Source: Lactarius indigo
Lineage: Eukaryota > Basidiomycota > Agaricomycetes > Russulales > Russulaceae
Length of the DNA stretch: 64,000 bases
Direction of reading: 5' to 3'
NCBI GenBank assembly: GCA_025766275.1
Contig: JAFKAC010000019.1
Coordinates: forward strand, 682,001-746,000
The notes beneath the pieces were generated by a model. The model worked only from the letters and a program-made list of their open reading frames with translations, searched no databases and was not told where the DNA came from. This document shows positions 41,851 through 52,125 of the stretch, one piece after another. Numbering within the stretch: the first letter of the stretch is position 1; each line of letters opens with the position of its first letter. The position numbers were made by a program, and so were the translations under genes.

Positions 41851-43678
41851 TGATGGAGTTACTTTGGATGCTGGAATGGTGAAGTCGATGTTCTTATAGC
41901 CTTTATGAGTTGCAATACTGCAAGAGTACCTCTGTTTTCAAACTAGCGAGTAACGGACTGGTGGGAGTTGCGGAGTACATTGTTCAAGTTCAAATAAGGC
42001 AGTTCAAATAAGGCAAATGTGATTACATCAGAGACTTTTTTAGGAGCAGAGGGTATTGGGAGAGAAGAAGACGAGCCCTTATACCTACACAGAAATGACA
42101 TTCAAGTTTCTAATCTACAAAGACTTAGAAGTTGAGGCTTGTTAACTTATGGCACAGATGAGCTGTGAACACAGACTAGTATGAGGTTGAGCTGAGCGAG
42201 TTGAGCAAGGATCTGCATTTCAGAAGCAGGAACTCATTCAACAGCAGGATCACACTCACTACGCTCTGTACATCAACAGTCAGCTGGTGGTGCTCGGAGT
42301 TGACAGGAAGGTGCCTTGGCGCAGAGCACTCATACGCCGGATAAGGATGGTTCAGTTGGGACATAGAAACACATAGAAGTCATATACTGGTTACCAGGAT
42401 GTTGGAGGAAGGTTGGGGGACACATCGTTGTCTTGGCAGCTTGGGCACCAAAAGTAGCTCGACAACCTGCGGGACATGTGCAGCACCAAGGTTGTGGCTC
42501 ATTGTGGGGCCGATGCAAGTGACCCTGAGGCCTGTGAATGAGAGGTATTGTGATGAGTGACTTGCCCATGTGCTTGTGTATTGCTTGCAAGCAGAGACAA
42601 AACAACAATATGCGTATTACAAGATGCAGGGGACTTGGCATGGGGAACGCCAAGGCCATTGTTTCAGTTCCCAACGCTAACACTATCATCGCTGCTCACG
42701 AGGGCGGTGTTGACATGCGCAGGGTGGGCTGTATAGTTACACACACTTCTCACAAGGGCCCACTTGCCATGATTTACACCACGGTCGATGTGGTCATGGT
42801 CTGTGGGACATCAGCACATGGGTGGGCCCGTTGGGTAATGTCACCTGGCGGTGGCCGGAGCTGTAGATGTGCTTGGTCAGAACACTGAATTCTTGTGCAT
42901 GGATGGTAAGAGCTCAGGTAGATGAGGGAAATCCACCTGGTAGCCAACAAAAGGATGTGGTGATGAGGGTGAAATTAATTGTGGGAAGATGTGCAGCACA
43001 GATCAAACACACTTTACTGTGTTGCAATGGACAGGGTTCATTATCTGGAAAAAGACAAAAGCCAACAAGCAAGATGCTGCACCCTCTGTCTTTTTTTTTT
43101 TTTTTTAATCCATATTTATCCTGGGGTACGTATCTGAGATACAGACCAGTCCCTAGACTACATGTACATAGCCTAGGATTTAAAGGCCGCTCCACCTGTG
43201 TGGGATCCACCACCTATTACAGTACCTAAGAAGAAGCACGCATACATAATGCTACCGGTCCTGTGCATCCCCACAGTAATCACTACAGAGGAGATATGGT
43301 GGTAAGGAGGCTTGTCAGGTTCAAAGGATTACAACTCCATTGCTGACTTAAGGTGGGACAAGTGAAACGGAAACAGAAGGCGAGAAAGGTGCATGAGGCC
43401 ACCTATAAGAGGAAAAGCTGGTTGCCAGCCAAAGGCGCCAACTCACCGGTTGGGGGTTTCTTGGCTGTGAGGCACGCAGGTGGTAGGTGCACTGTTGTCA
43501 GAGATGGTGCTCGAAGGGAATGGTTGGAGGAACGGTCGGTAATAGTGGTGTGGCCGACGCTATCGATGGCCATTTTAAAAAATTGCATCCACCTGACACC
43601 GCTAAGCTCAACATCACAAATTGCGTACATATTTTTCTTGCAGACATTCTCAATGAAATGAAGTTTGTTGAGCCCCGT
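41851..43678. other. Upstream region of F8 and decayed modules
   Basis: The F8 CRE-like block at 42012-42032 (GGCAAATGTGATTACATCAGA, degraded core) and the second block near 42110. Positions 42180-42700 match 9420-10150 and 13560-14150; 42910-43080 match 14260-14420. A T-run lies near 43090-43107. No intact gene. Confidence 0.45.
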
Positions 43679-44186
43679 TGTTATGGTACGGACTAATTAC
43701 GCGTTGTGGATGACTCATGGCCGGTTATGACTACAGCCCGATATCAGTATTAGTCATGGACTCTTACATCGCATCAGTCAGCATAGTAGTTCGCATGTGA
43801 TTGTGACTCATGTATGACTCATTCCTAGGATAGCTGTACTAGGGTTCGAGCTAGTTACGCTATTGGTTACCTACTGTTTCCAGCGGCGCTTTAAAGCCCG
43901 CGCGTATTTGTATAAGTAGTCGACTCGGAAGACCAAGAGTCCCCATCTCAGTCTTCTTCAATCCACCACTTGGACTCGTCTCCCGTTTGCCTTAGTCGTT
44001 GACTAAGTGTGCTTCCGCTTCTATCCACCAAGGGATAGTACTTCTTTACTTCCGCTGCAGCGTGTGCCAGTGTGCCCCTGTTCAGCTTGCGTTGGGTTGA
44101 CACGTGATCCCCATTCGCCCAGTATTCGCTAAGTCGATTACGCCTTTCCTGTGTCCAAGTCAGACTCACGCCGGTGGAGTGTAACA
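43679..44186 (+). repeat. Solo LTR related to the element 1/2 group
   Basis: 508 bp, TGTTATGG...GTGTAACA, flanked by CCCGT (43674-43678 and 44187-44191). Contains TATAAGTA near 43911 and a degenerate version of the start-site inverted repeat (AAGACCAAGAG then ATCTCAGTCTT, the latter 34 bases after the TATA). Confidence 0.88.
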
Positions 44187-44298
44187 CCCGTCAATACTAA
44201 TAAAATTGCGCCTGTCTAGTGTCGATGCAATTTGCCTGAAAACTACAGAACACCTCCACTTTTACCACGTGTGCACATAGGGAGGGAGGTAGGGCCAA

Positions 44299-44590
44299 TC
44301 AAGACCGCTGGGGTAGGGTGCCGGGAGCCTTAGCCCCAGAACAGGGTTTGGGCTTCCATTGCCTGAGGTCCCCTGCATGGCCAAAGGCATACAGGGTTCG
44401 CTGTCCGAGGAGGGCCCTCAGGGTGTCCCCGTTGGGATCCTTGAAAGCGATGACCAAGGAAGAGACAGTGCCCGGGCCATAAGAGCCAGGGGCGTGGACC
44501 CAGGAGGGGAGTTGCGTGAGGCGGAGAGTGCAGTAGAAGGGGTTGTCACAAGCCAGGGCATCATGACATTCGTCAGGAGAATAGGGGGTG
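44299..44590 (-). pseudogene. Unidentified coding remnant cut by element A
   Basis: On the minus strand there is a protein-like stretch: C-H-D-A-L-A-C-D-N-P-F-Y-C, L-P-S-W-V-H-A-P-G-S-Y-G-P-G, V-S-S-L-V-I-A-F-K-D-P-N-G, L-Y-A-F-G-H-A-G, then a stop near 44299. It runs leftward from the element A LTR end, so its upstream part was separated by the insertion and is outside the window. I do not recognise the family; a gag-like part of a non-LTR element is possible. Confidence 0.35.
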
Positions 44591-45144
44591 TGTAACGCCA
44601 CTACAGGGGCGTTGTGTACGACCTGTACTGAGTCAGTCGAATCGCGGTAGTGCAAGCTCCAAGGCTTGGCTTCAGCAAAGTGATGCACAAGGATCACAAG
44701 GACGGTAGTCACTTAGATCGTAGAGGAAGGCCAAGGCTCGAAGGTCTGGCAAAGGGTTCGCAAGACAATGAGGGCACAAAGGCGTTCAAGTGTAGTATTA
44801 CACAAGAAGTCTAGTCTACCGTACAAGCTAGATATGACTAGGTTTAAATAGAGATTGTACTGTGTGGCGACTACAAACAGATGGTGCCATCGCTCAGTTA
44901 AGGAATAAAGGGACATGCATAAAGGGAACAAGGCATAGATAAAGGTGAATCACGTGGGGTCGCACGTGAGTGGAACCGATCGGAAACTAGCACATGTTGA
45001 ACTTTATCAGAAGGGAACATCGATAAGTGGGGCACGCGATAGGAACCGAGTAATCATATAGTCCGTGTAATTGTACAGGGCTCGTATAGTATCAGGAAAG
45101 GAATAGTGACATGTGAAAGGACGAGTCCAAGGAAAATTGTAATA
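44591..45144 (-). repeat. Element A 3' LTR
   Basis: 554 bp, plus-strand TGTAACGCC...TTGTAATA. Same family as 40894-41476, 51936-52125 and 52126-52696. On the element strand the TATTTAA box starts at 44850 and AGACTAGACTT begins 33 bases later at 44817. Confidence 0.9.
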
Positions 45145-45160
45145 TTACCCCCCATCTTGG
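45145..45160 (-). other. Element A polypurine tract
   Basis: On the element strand, AAGATGGGGGGTAA directly precedes the 3' LTR. Confidence 0.65.
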
Positions 45161-45178
45161 TCTGAAGATGCCTCGACT

Positions 45179-46654
45179 TCAGCACTCTGGGTCGACGAGG
45201 TCATAGATGTCGGCGTCGAGGTCATTCTCTGGCCACGGAGAGATGTCAAGTCGGCAGTAGTGGGTTTTGAGGAAGAAGAGGGGTCCCCGGCGTCCACACT
45301 TGCGGCACATCTCATATTGGGGGCATTGAATTTCATCGTGGTCAGCGTTGGTGCAGAAACATCGTCCGCACCATCTTCCTTGAGTTTCTGCAGCGACTAT
45401 TGGTGGTTCTGGAACGGTGAAGGAGGTGGTTGCCTCAGTGGTTACTGCCTGCTGGATGAGTTTGTCTGCTTGGGAAGTGGTGATGACTTCAGCAACCATT
45501 CCCACGCGTCGAAAGATGCACCAGTAAGATTGGTGCTCTTGGCTCTGGCAATGTTGGCATGCCGATCGCGGTCTCATGGGGCAGTCATGCACAATGTGGT
45601 GGGGACTATTGCAGTGGTAACACTGTCGTCGGTGGGGTTTGTCGGTGAGGCAAGGGAATTCTAGTGGTCCTCCTCGTCTCGGGGAGAAGGGGATAGCGTA
45701 TTGGGAGTGTCGAAGCGGGGCTGGGAGTGCCGTCATGCGCATGTACTCGTTGCCGATGGTGGTGAGAGCTCCCGCATACTGAAGCCATCTTTTGGTACTG
45801 GCCAACATCAAGTCCACCGTGAGCCGGTCTGATCGCAACTTGCGTGTGTCCTCTTCTAGTTTCTCGCACTTCTCGTCGATTTCTTTGAGCATGAGCAGCC
45901 CTGTGCGCAGCCTGGTGACCTCGGCCATGAGTCGTGGGGAATTGAGTTCGATAAGAGTTTCATCTAACGTGCAAGCGCGGACATCGTGAGGGTCAAAGAA
46001 CTGGAGCTGCTCTGCTGTGAAGGGGGGTGCCGAGACATTGGGCCTGAGCGAGGAGAGATAGACTGTTTCCCCATAGTGTGGTTGCCTGGCACCCATCGTC
46101 CCCACTACCTCGGTGAATCCCTTGCGATAGTAAATGTACTTCGCTGTGTTAGATCCACCGTCGGGTAATGGGATTTGCAATGGGTAAAACTTTGGGGTGC
46201 CTTGCGTATTCGGGAAGAAAGGGGCGCCAGGGTCATCAGTATCTTCTGGGGGAGAGTTGGGTCGGTTGTAGTCGATAGGAGTATGGACGCGAATGGGAGT
46301 GAAGGGTTCTAGAGGTGGTGGGGGAGTCAAAGATGGGGATGATGGTGGTGACGAGACTTGTGGTTCGGGTGGTGGTGTGGGTTGTCGGTGAGGAGGAGGT
46401 GTTGGTGAGTACTGTCCCTCTTCTGGTGTCGATGGGGTGAGCTCCCCTGGTTCTCGTTCTGGGGAATGGGGTATGATGGGAACAGGGTCGATGGTCATGG
46501 TGGATCGAGGGGACTGGGGAATGACTGGTGGTGGTGACAGGCGTGGGATGTTGGAGATGTCAATGGTAACAATTCCTCGTTCGAGGGCGGCTTCAAGTTG
46601 AGGGTTACTGAGGATGTTGACGAGGGTGGTGTCAGATACTGGAGTGTCTGTCAT
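45179..46654 (-). CDS. Element A ORF3: zinc-knuckle protein downstream of Pol
   Basis: 491 residues, intact, starting 44 nt after the pol stop (46699). Order: a Pro/Ser-rich N-terminus (about 30-150) and a conserved domain (about 150-245: K-F-Y-P-L-Q-I-P-L-P-D-G-G, V-G-T-M-G-A-R-Q-P-H-Y-G, S-A-P-P-F, L-M-A-E-V-T-R-L-R). Next come a charged helical segment (K-E-I-D-E-K-C-E-K-L-E-E-D) and two CCHC knuckles (C-Y-H-C-N-S-P-H-H-I-V-H-D-C and C-Q-H-C-Q-S-Q-E-H-Q-S-Y-W-C). Further Cys/His pairs follow (C-G-R-C...H-D-E-I-Q-C; C-R-K-C). The middle domain matches the C-terminal Pol extension of elements 1 and 2. It occupies an env-like position but has no signal peptide or membrane segment. Suggested role: nucleic-acid binding, unproven. 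Confidence 0.8.
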   Translation of the reverse strand: MTDTPVSDTTLVNILSNPQLEAALERGIVTIDISNIPRLSPPPVIPQSPRSTMTIDPVPIIPHSPEREPGELTPSTPEEGQYSPTPPPHRQPTPPPEPQVSSPPSSPSLTPPPPLEPFTPIRVHTPIDYNRPNSPPEDTDDPGAPFFPNTQGTPKFYPLQIPLPDGGSNTAKYIYYRKGFTEVVGTMGARQPHYGETVYLSSLRPNVSAPPFTAEQLQFFDPHDVRACTLDETLIELNSPRLMAEVTRLRTGLLMLKEIDEKCEKLEEDTRKLRSDRLTVDLMLASTKRWLQYAGALTTIGNEYMRMTALPAPLRHSQYAIPFSPRRGGPLEFPCLTDKPHRRQCYHCNSPHHIVHDCPMRPRSACQHCQSQEHQSYWCIFRRVGMVAEVITTSQADKLIQQAVTTEATTSFTVPEPPIVAAETQGRWCGRCFCTNADHDEIQCPQYEMCRKCGRRGPLFFLKTHYCRLDISPWPENDLDADIYDLVDPEC

Positions 46655-46698
46655 TGTGGTGTTGCTGGGGAGTTCGGTCGAAAGGTTTCTTCTTTTCT

Positions 46699-49600
46699 TT
46701 ATACCTTTTGTCCAGCCCCTTCGGCGGATGGGTGTAGTCGATAATAGTCTCTAATCGCATCTTCAGCATGTGTCAGGTTGGTTGCGGGTTCCCACGTATT
46801 GTCACTCGTGGGGAATCCTTTCCACTTAACCAGGAAGTGGAGTTTACGCCCTCACCCTCGTGTCCAGGCATCTTCGATGTGCTCCACTTCATACTCCTCT
46901 TCTCCGTTGATAAGGTCAGGTGGAGGTCAGGTAAAGTTTGCGCCATGTATCTCTGTCTCCTTATATGGGGTGAGAAGGTTCGCATGGAATACTGGGTGGA
47001 TCCTCCATGTAGCGGGGAGTTCGAGTTCATAGGAAACGTCTGATAGAACCTTTGTTATCTTGAATGGTCCGTATCTCTTTGGGGCCAATTTGCTTGTGGG
47101 GTAAAAGGTACGGAGGTTTGTCCCTTCTAGCCATACTTGATCTCCTTGTTGATAGGGTGTGAACCCCGTTTTGCCTCGTTGCATCATGAGGTGTTGCGCG
47201 TGTTTAATACTGTCTTGGGCATGTTGCCTGAGTACTAACAGGTCTTCCGATTGTTGATCTACGGCTGGACAGCTCGACGGTTTGGGGTTCCAGGTGGTTT
47301 GTGGTTCCCATCCCATAAGGAGTGAGAACGGGGAATGTTTGGTTGTGGCATTTGCCCAGGAGTTATGCGCGAATTGTGCCATCGGTAGGACTTCCGCCCA
47401 GTTGTCTTGCCTTACATTACACCAGTGTCGTAAGTATTGTTCCAGCCATTGGTTGGTGCGTTCCGACTGACCATTGGTTTGGGGATGGTATGCCGATGAT
47501 ATGTTTTGCTGTATTCCCAGAGTGTGACACAACTGTCTCATGAAGGTAGACGCAAATCTGGGGTCTCGATCGGATATGATTTTTCGGGGTAGGCCATAAT
47601 GAGGGTACACGTGTTGGAGATAAAGTTTGGCCACTCTTTCCAATGTGATGGTTTCATTGCAGGGGATAAATATTGATGCTTTTGAGCAATCGTGATTGGT
47701 GATGGTGAGAATTGAATCAAATCCGTTTGATATGGGGAGTTTGACTATGAAGTCCATTGCTACCACTTCGAAGGGTTCAGCCGCTGGGTCTGTGGTAATG
47801 GGAAACAAGTGTGGCTTTTGTCAGTGAGGGTTAATCTTGTTGCTTTGGCAGATGGCGCATCCTTTGACGTACGCTTCCACGTCTTTTCGCATATTCGGCC
47901 ACCAGAAGTTGCGTCGTACTAGGTCTAGAGTGTTGGCGATTCCTGGATGTCCAGCGCTCGGAGTGTCGTGGAAAAAGGTGATTACCCCCCGCTTAAGGTC
48001 GTTGTTTCCCACAACAACGAGGGCGTCGCCCTTCCACCATAGCCCGTCGTGCTTCTTTAGGTTATGAGGTTCGACCCATGGGAGTACTGCCGATTCTTCC
48101 ATGTTCTGGGTGATTTGGGTCCATATGTCCATGTTGTGCATGGACGTCTGGGTGACTTTCAGGAACACTTCTTCGGGTAGTACCGTGACATGGTCGTTAT
48201 CCATTGTTCCATTGTCGTAGTCCGGGCGTCTCGACAGGGAGTCTGCTTGGGTATTCTTGGTGCTGGGGATATGCTTGAGTACGAAATTGTATTCAGAGAG
48301 CTCCTGGAATTCCCGTGCCACGCGTCTACTGATTTTTCTTGGTTCCTTCCAGTATTGGAGATTGGCATGGTCGGTGTGAATGGTTATTAGGTGAGGGGAA
48401 CCAATTAGATACGTGCGCCACGTTTGCAGGGCCTTGACAATGGCCAGTAACTCTCTGTCGTAGATATCATAGTTGCGTTTCGCTTCCGTTAGTGATTCGG
48501 AGTAGAACGCAACCGGGTGCATTTTCTGGTCTTCCCCCTTTTGGTTTAATACCACTCCTAGAGCGTAGCTGGAAGCCTCCACTTCTATTTCGAAGGGTTG
48601 ATCCAAATTTGGGAATAGGAGTACTGGTTCGGAACTGATTCATTCTTTGATGGTATCAAAGGCCTGTTGTCTGGTGTTTGTCCATTCCCAAGGTGTATCC
48701 TTCTTTGTGAGGTCATGGAGTGGTCTTGCTATTGTGGAGAAGCCTCTTATGAGCCGCCGGTAGAAATTGCAGAAGCCCAAAAAGGCTCATACTTCCTTTA
48801 GGGATTTTGGCGCCTTCCAATCTCGCACTCCTTGTACCTTTACAGGGTCCATTCGTAGCTTGCCATGTCCGATGATTAGTCCCAGGTATTCCACTTTGTG
48901 AACCTCAAACACACATTTTTCCGGTTTGATGTACAGATCGTGTTCGTCACAGAGGTCTAGGACACGGTGTAATACCTGTCTATGGTGGACATGATTGTCT
49001 GCAGTTGCGATGAGAATGTCGTCCATGTAAATGATGACTTCTCCCGTGAGCACCAGTTCTCAGAATATGGTGTCCATCATGGTTTGAAAGGTGCTAGGGG
49101 AATTGGTAAGGCCGAAGAACATGACCCTTGGCTCGAACAGTCCCTGATTGGTCTTGAATGCCGCTTTCCACTCGTCGCCTGGTTTGATTCGAACGTTATT
49201 ATATCCCCATCGTATGTTGAGCTTAGAGTAAAGCCGTGCTTCCTGGATTTGATCGATAAGTTCTGGGATTAGGGGAAGTGGGTAGTGATTTTTCACCGTG
49301 AGTTCATTGAGTCAGCAGTAATCTTGCACTGGACGCAACTTCCCATCCTTCTTTTTGATGAAGAAGAATGGAGATGTGTAGGGGGATTTTGACGGTTGTA
49401 TGTACCTTTTGTCCAGATGCTCCGTTATGAACTCTGATAGTTTTTCGGTTTCTGGGACTGTGAGAGGGTACACCTTGCAGTCCATGGTTTCCGGGGTGTT
49501 TGGGACTAGATCAATGGCATGGTCCCATGTTCGTGAAGGAGGGAAGCGTTGGGAGGCTTCTTCACTAAACACCTTTTGATGCCTTCTGTACTCCTTCGGA

Positions 49601-50193
49601 ATCATTTCTTCAAAGGTTTTCTGGGGCTTTTTTGCAGCTTCTTGTTGTGCTAATTCCGATGCTGTCGTCGTTTTTCGCAGTTGGATGTGTGGCACTTCTT
49701 CTTTTTCCAGTTGTTCCCAGGCCAGTTCGTCAAGTTGATACGTCTCCAATGCCTTAATGGTAGCTTCCATGGGCATGGCTTCATCTGACAAATTCAGGCT
49801 GGTGATTACCACTGGTTGGAATTCTTCGTCGAGGGTGGCATCCTGCCAGTGGAACTTGGGTTCGAAGGCTGTGAACCAGGGGTATCCGAGTATGACTTCG
49901 TCATTTCCTAGGTCGGTGATAAGAAACCTAAGATGTTGGGTCTTTCCTCCCATTTTGACCGTGAGGTCGGTGAAGGAGGTGATTTCCCCTCCTTGATTGT
50001 GGGTTCCGTCCATGTTCCATATCTTGATGGGGCATTCAGTCGCTAGCCAAGCTATCTTTAGTTGTTTCAGGAGGTTTGCGCTTATAAAATTATCGGTTGC
50101 GCCAGAGTCGATGAGGACATTTCGTTCAGCCGTCGCGTGAGCAGATTTGAAAAGAACTGGAATTCGCATAGATCGGAATCTGCTATTGTACAT
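46699..50193 (-). pseudogene. Element A pol with seven in-frame TGA stops
   Basis: One continuous frame carries protease (L-I-D-S-G-A-T-D-N-F-I), reverse transcriptase (I-Y-M-D-D-I-L-I-A), RNase H, integrase (C-A-I-C zinc site; D-F-I-V-K-L-P; S-D-R-D-P-R-F; Q-S-E-R-T-N-Q) and a chromodomain ([19 protein letters not shown]). TGA stops lie at 49312, 49060, 48787, 48640, 47821, 46927 and 46852. Where element B can be compared (47821 and 46927), B has CGA. There are no indels. The frame is -1 relative to gag and extends upstream of the ATG at 50193 (G-F-S-E-R-L-N-L-A-A-W) to the gag overlap, as in elements 1 and 2. The true stop is TAA at 46699. Confidence 0.9.
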
Positions 50194-50228
50194 GCTAAGT
50201 TTTAATGCTCTAGCCCAGGCCGCCAGGT

Positions 50229-51914
50229 TTAAGCGTTCAGAAAATCCTTCTTTTGGCCGAATAGTTTGTCCACCATCAACTCTTGTACTTCTGGGGTTTG
50301 AGTGAATAACGCTGCTACTTGAGCATCAGCTTGTTCTTCATTAGAGAGGGGGCGTGATGCGGTCATGGAAATGGTAGCGGTTGTAGGGGGGCTGATCGTG
50401 GGGGTTGTAGTTTCCGTGGCTTTGATGGTAGTAGACTTCTGGGGGCAGTTGCGGGAAATATGCCCTTGGCCTCGGCAACGGAAGCACCTTCCTTCTTTCT
50501 GCAGTTGCATTTTTTCGGTGTCTGTTAGGGCGGCTCTTGCTCTTGTGCAACTAACGTCCATGGCATTGGGGTCTCGATTTTTGTTTAACGCTGATAACCA
50601 CTGGTCCCGGGATGCTCCTCCTCATTTGTTGTTTCCTCCTTTCGTAAGTTTGTCCTTCAGAAGGAGGTATTCGGCTTGTTGCAGTGTCACAGCTGCTTTC
50701 CAGTCATCCCATGTGATGGGGTGATGAAATTTGATTGCGTTTACGACAAGGGCATTGGGGAGTCCCTTCTGGAAAATTTCCAGTGTGGTGGCTTCGTCTT
50801 TGTTGTATCCTGCTTTGTTGGCGAGGTTCGAGAACTTTGCGATGTATGTGTTGATGTCTTCTTTCTCCATTCTGAGAGTTTGGATGGAGTGCCGGGCCTT
50901 CTGTTGTTGTGTGGTATTGGTGTAGGCCTGAATGAATCGTGCTTCAATAGTGTCCCAAAGATTTTCTTCATTTAGGGCCACTCCTGCTACTAGTTGGGCA
51001 ACCAGCCACTGAATTTGTTCTTCGACCCAATCGTCCACAAGGGGACCTCGGATGTAGGAGAGGAGGGTCATTGCGTGGGAATATGGGACCGCCAACTGCT
51101 GTACGGTGGGGTTCATTCCTCGGTAGAGGGAGAATGCGTTGAGAAACGCTCGACTTGATTCCCGATCTCCTGTAAACTCCGGCGGGGCATTCCCTCCGAG
51201 TCTCCCATTAAGGAGGCCCGGGGCTGCCCCTCCTCCTGCAGCTGCGCCTCCACCTCCAGGCGCACTGCCTCCGCCTCCACCTCCAGGTGCACCGCCTCCA
51301 CCTCCAGGTGCACCGCCTCCACCTCCAGGCGCACCGCCTCCATGATGGCTTGCTGAGCCTCCCGGAGGGCCGCTTCTGCTTGCCGGCGCACTTCCTCCCA
51401 CAGGATGTCCTCCACCACTTGGAGCAGCCGTAGAGGAGGACGTTCCTCCACTGGGTTGGCCGCTTCCTGACTGGGTGAGGGTGGTTGCGAGTTGGGATTG
51501 GGTAGTGGACATGTCGGCATATGATGCGAAGTCGACTGTTCTGGTGATAGTAGGTGTGAGAGTGGGGTCTGGGTTTTCGCTGTCTGAGTTGGGTTCTGCA
51601 ACATCAGAGTCGACGTCAATGCCTTGTATTCGGGCTTTTCCTGGTCCAAGTCCAAGGGCAGCGGGTACTGGTTTGATTGAATACCAGGAATTCTTTTTGT
51701 CTGAATAGGCAACATAGGCCCAGATGTGTTGGTCTTCAATGTATTCGATGGGTTCGTAGGTATTTTTGTTGGGGTCGAAAACGTAGTAGCCTGTGTCGTG
51801 GGGAGTGTTCCTCCAAGTGGCCGTTCCTTTGATTGAGGATCGGAGGTCGTTGTCAGTGTGTCATTCCAGGTATTCCTGGACAAACTTGGTTCGGCTTCGG
51901 CTGGTGAGAGCCAC
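50229..51914 (-). pseudogene. Element A gag with two TGA stops
   Basis: The frame runs from a GTG at 51912-51914 (A at -3, G at +4; product V-A-L-T-S-R-S-R-T) through T-G-Y-Y-V-F-D-P, comparable to T-G-Y-F-V-E-F-N in elements 1 and 2. It continues through an in-frame ATG at 51510-51512, a Gly/Ala/Pro-rich linker and a capsid domain (F-T-G-D-R-E-S-S-R-A-F-L-N-A-F, Y-R-G-M-N-P) to a CCHC knuckle C-F-R-C-R-G-Q-G-H-I-S-R-N-C near 50480. Stops: TGA at 51861 and 50622. Normal end TAA at 50229. There is no frameshift. Confidence 0.85.
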
Positions 51915-51922
51915 GGTGTGAG

Positions 51923-51933
51923 AGACTAGACTT
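51923..51933 (-). other. Element A primer binding site (self-priming type)
   Basis: AAGTCTAGTCT on the element strand, two bases after the LTR end. Perfectly complementary to AGACTAGACTT at the predicted mRNA 5' end in the LTR. The sequence differs entirely from the element 1/2 site but has the same length and spacing. Confidence 0.65.
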
Positions 51934-51935
51934 AA

Positions 51936-52125
51936 TGTAACACCACTACAGGGGTGTTGTGTACGACCTGTACTGAGTCAGTCGAATCGCGGTAGCGCAA
52001 GCTCCGAGGCTTGGCTTCAGCAAAGTGATGCACAAGGATCACAAGGACGGTAGTCACTTAGATCGTAGAGGAAGGCCAAGGCTTGAAGGTCTGGCAAAGG
52101 GTTCGCGAGACAATGAGGGCACAAA
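51936..52125 (-). repeat. Element A 5' LTR, truncated by insertion of element B
   Basis: TGTAACACCACTACAGG onward matches the first 190 bases of 44591-45144, then stops at ...GGGCACAAA where a new TGTAACGCC begins. The remainder should lie beyond element B, outside the window. Confidence 0.88.

Larger units (their letters stand above)
44591..52125 (-). mobile_element. Element A: Ty3/Gypsy chromovirus with ORF3, inactivated
   Basis: Minus-strand element with 3' LTR (44591-45144), polypurine tract, ORF3, pol, gag, primer binding site and the first 190 bases (in plus coordinates) of its 5' LTR (51936-52125), where element B is inserted. Gag and pol contain nine premature stops, all TGA, and no frameshift. 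The LTR sequence is unrelated to elements 1 and 2, although Pol is clearly homologous. Confidence 0.9.

Noticed and set aside
45179..46654. ORF3 as an envelope gene
   Set aside because: It has the right position but no signal peptide, membrane segment or Cys-rich ectodomain; it carries CCHC zinc knuckles and matches the Pol extension of elements 1 and 2.
46852..51863. TGA read as a sense codon to explain all-TGA stops
   Set aside because: Intact genes in the window end in TGA and element B has CGA at comparable sites, so these are mutations and not recoding.
51113..51883. A 256-residue minus-strand frame overlapping element A gag in another frame
   Set aside because: It is an overlapping-frame shadow. 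The gag frame shows similarity to other Gag N-termini and capsid, this one only low-complexity E/V/R repeats.
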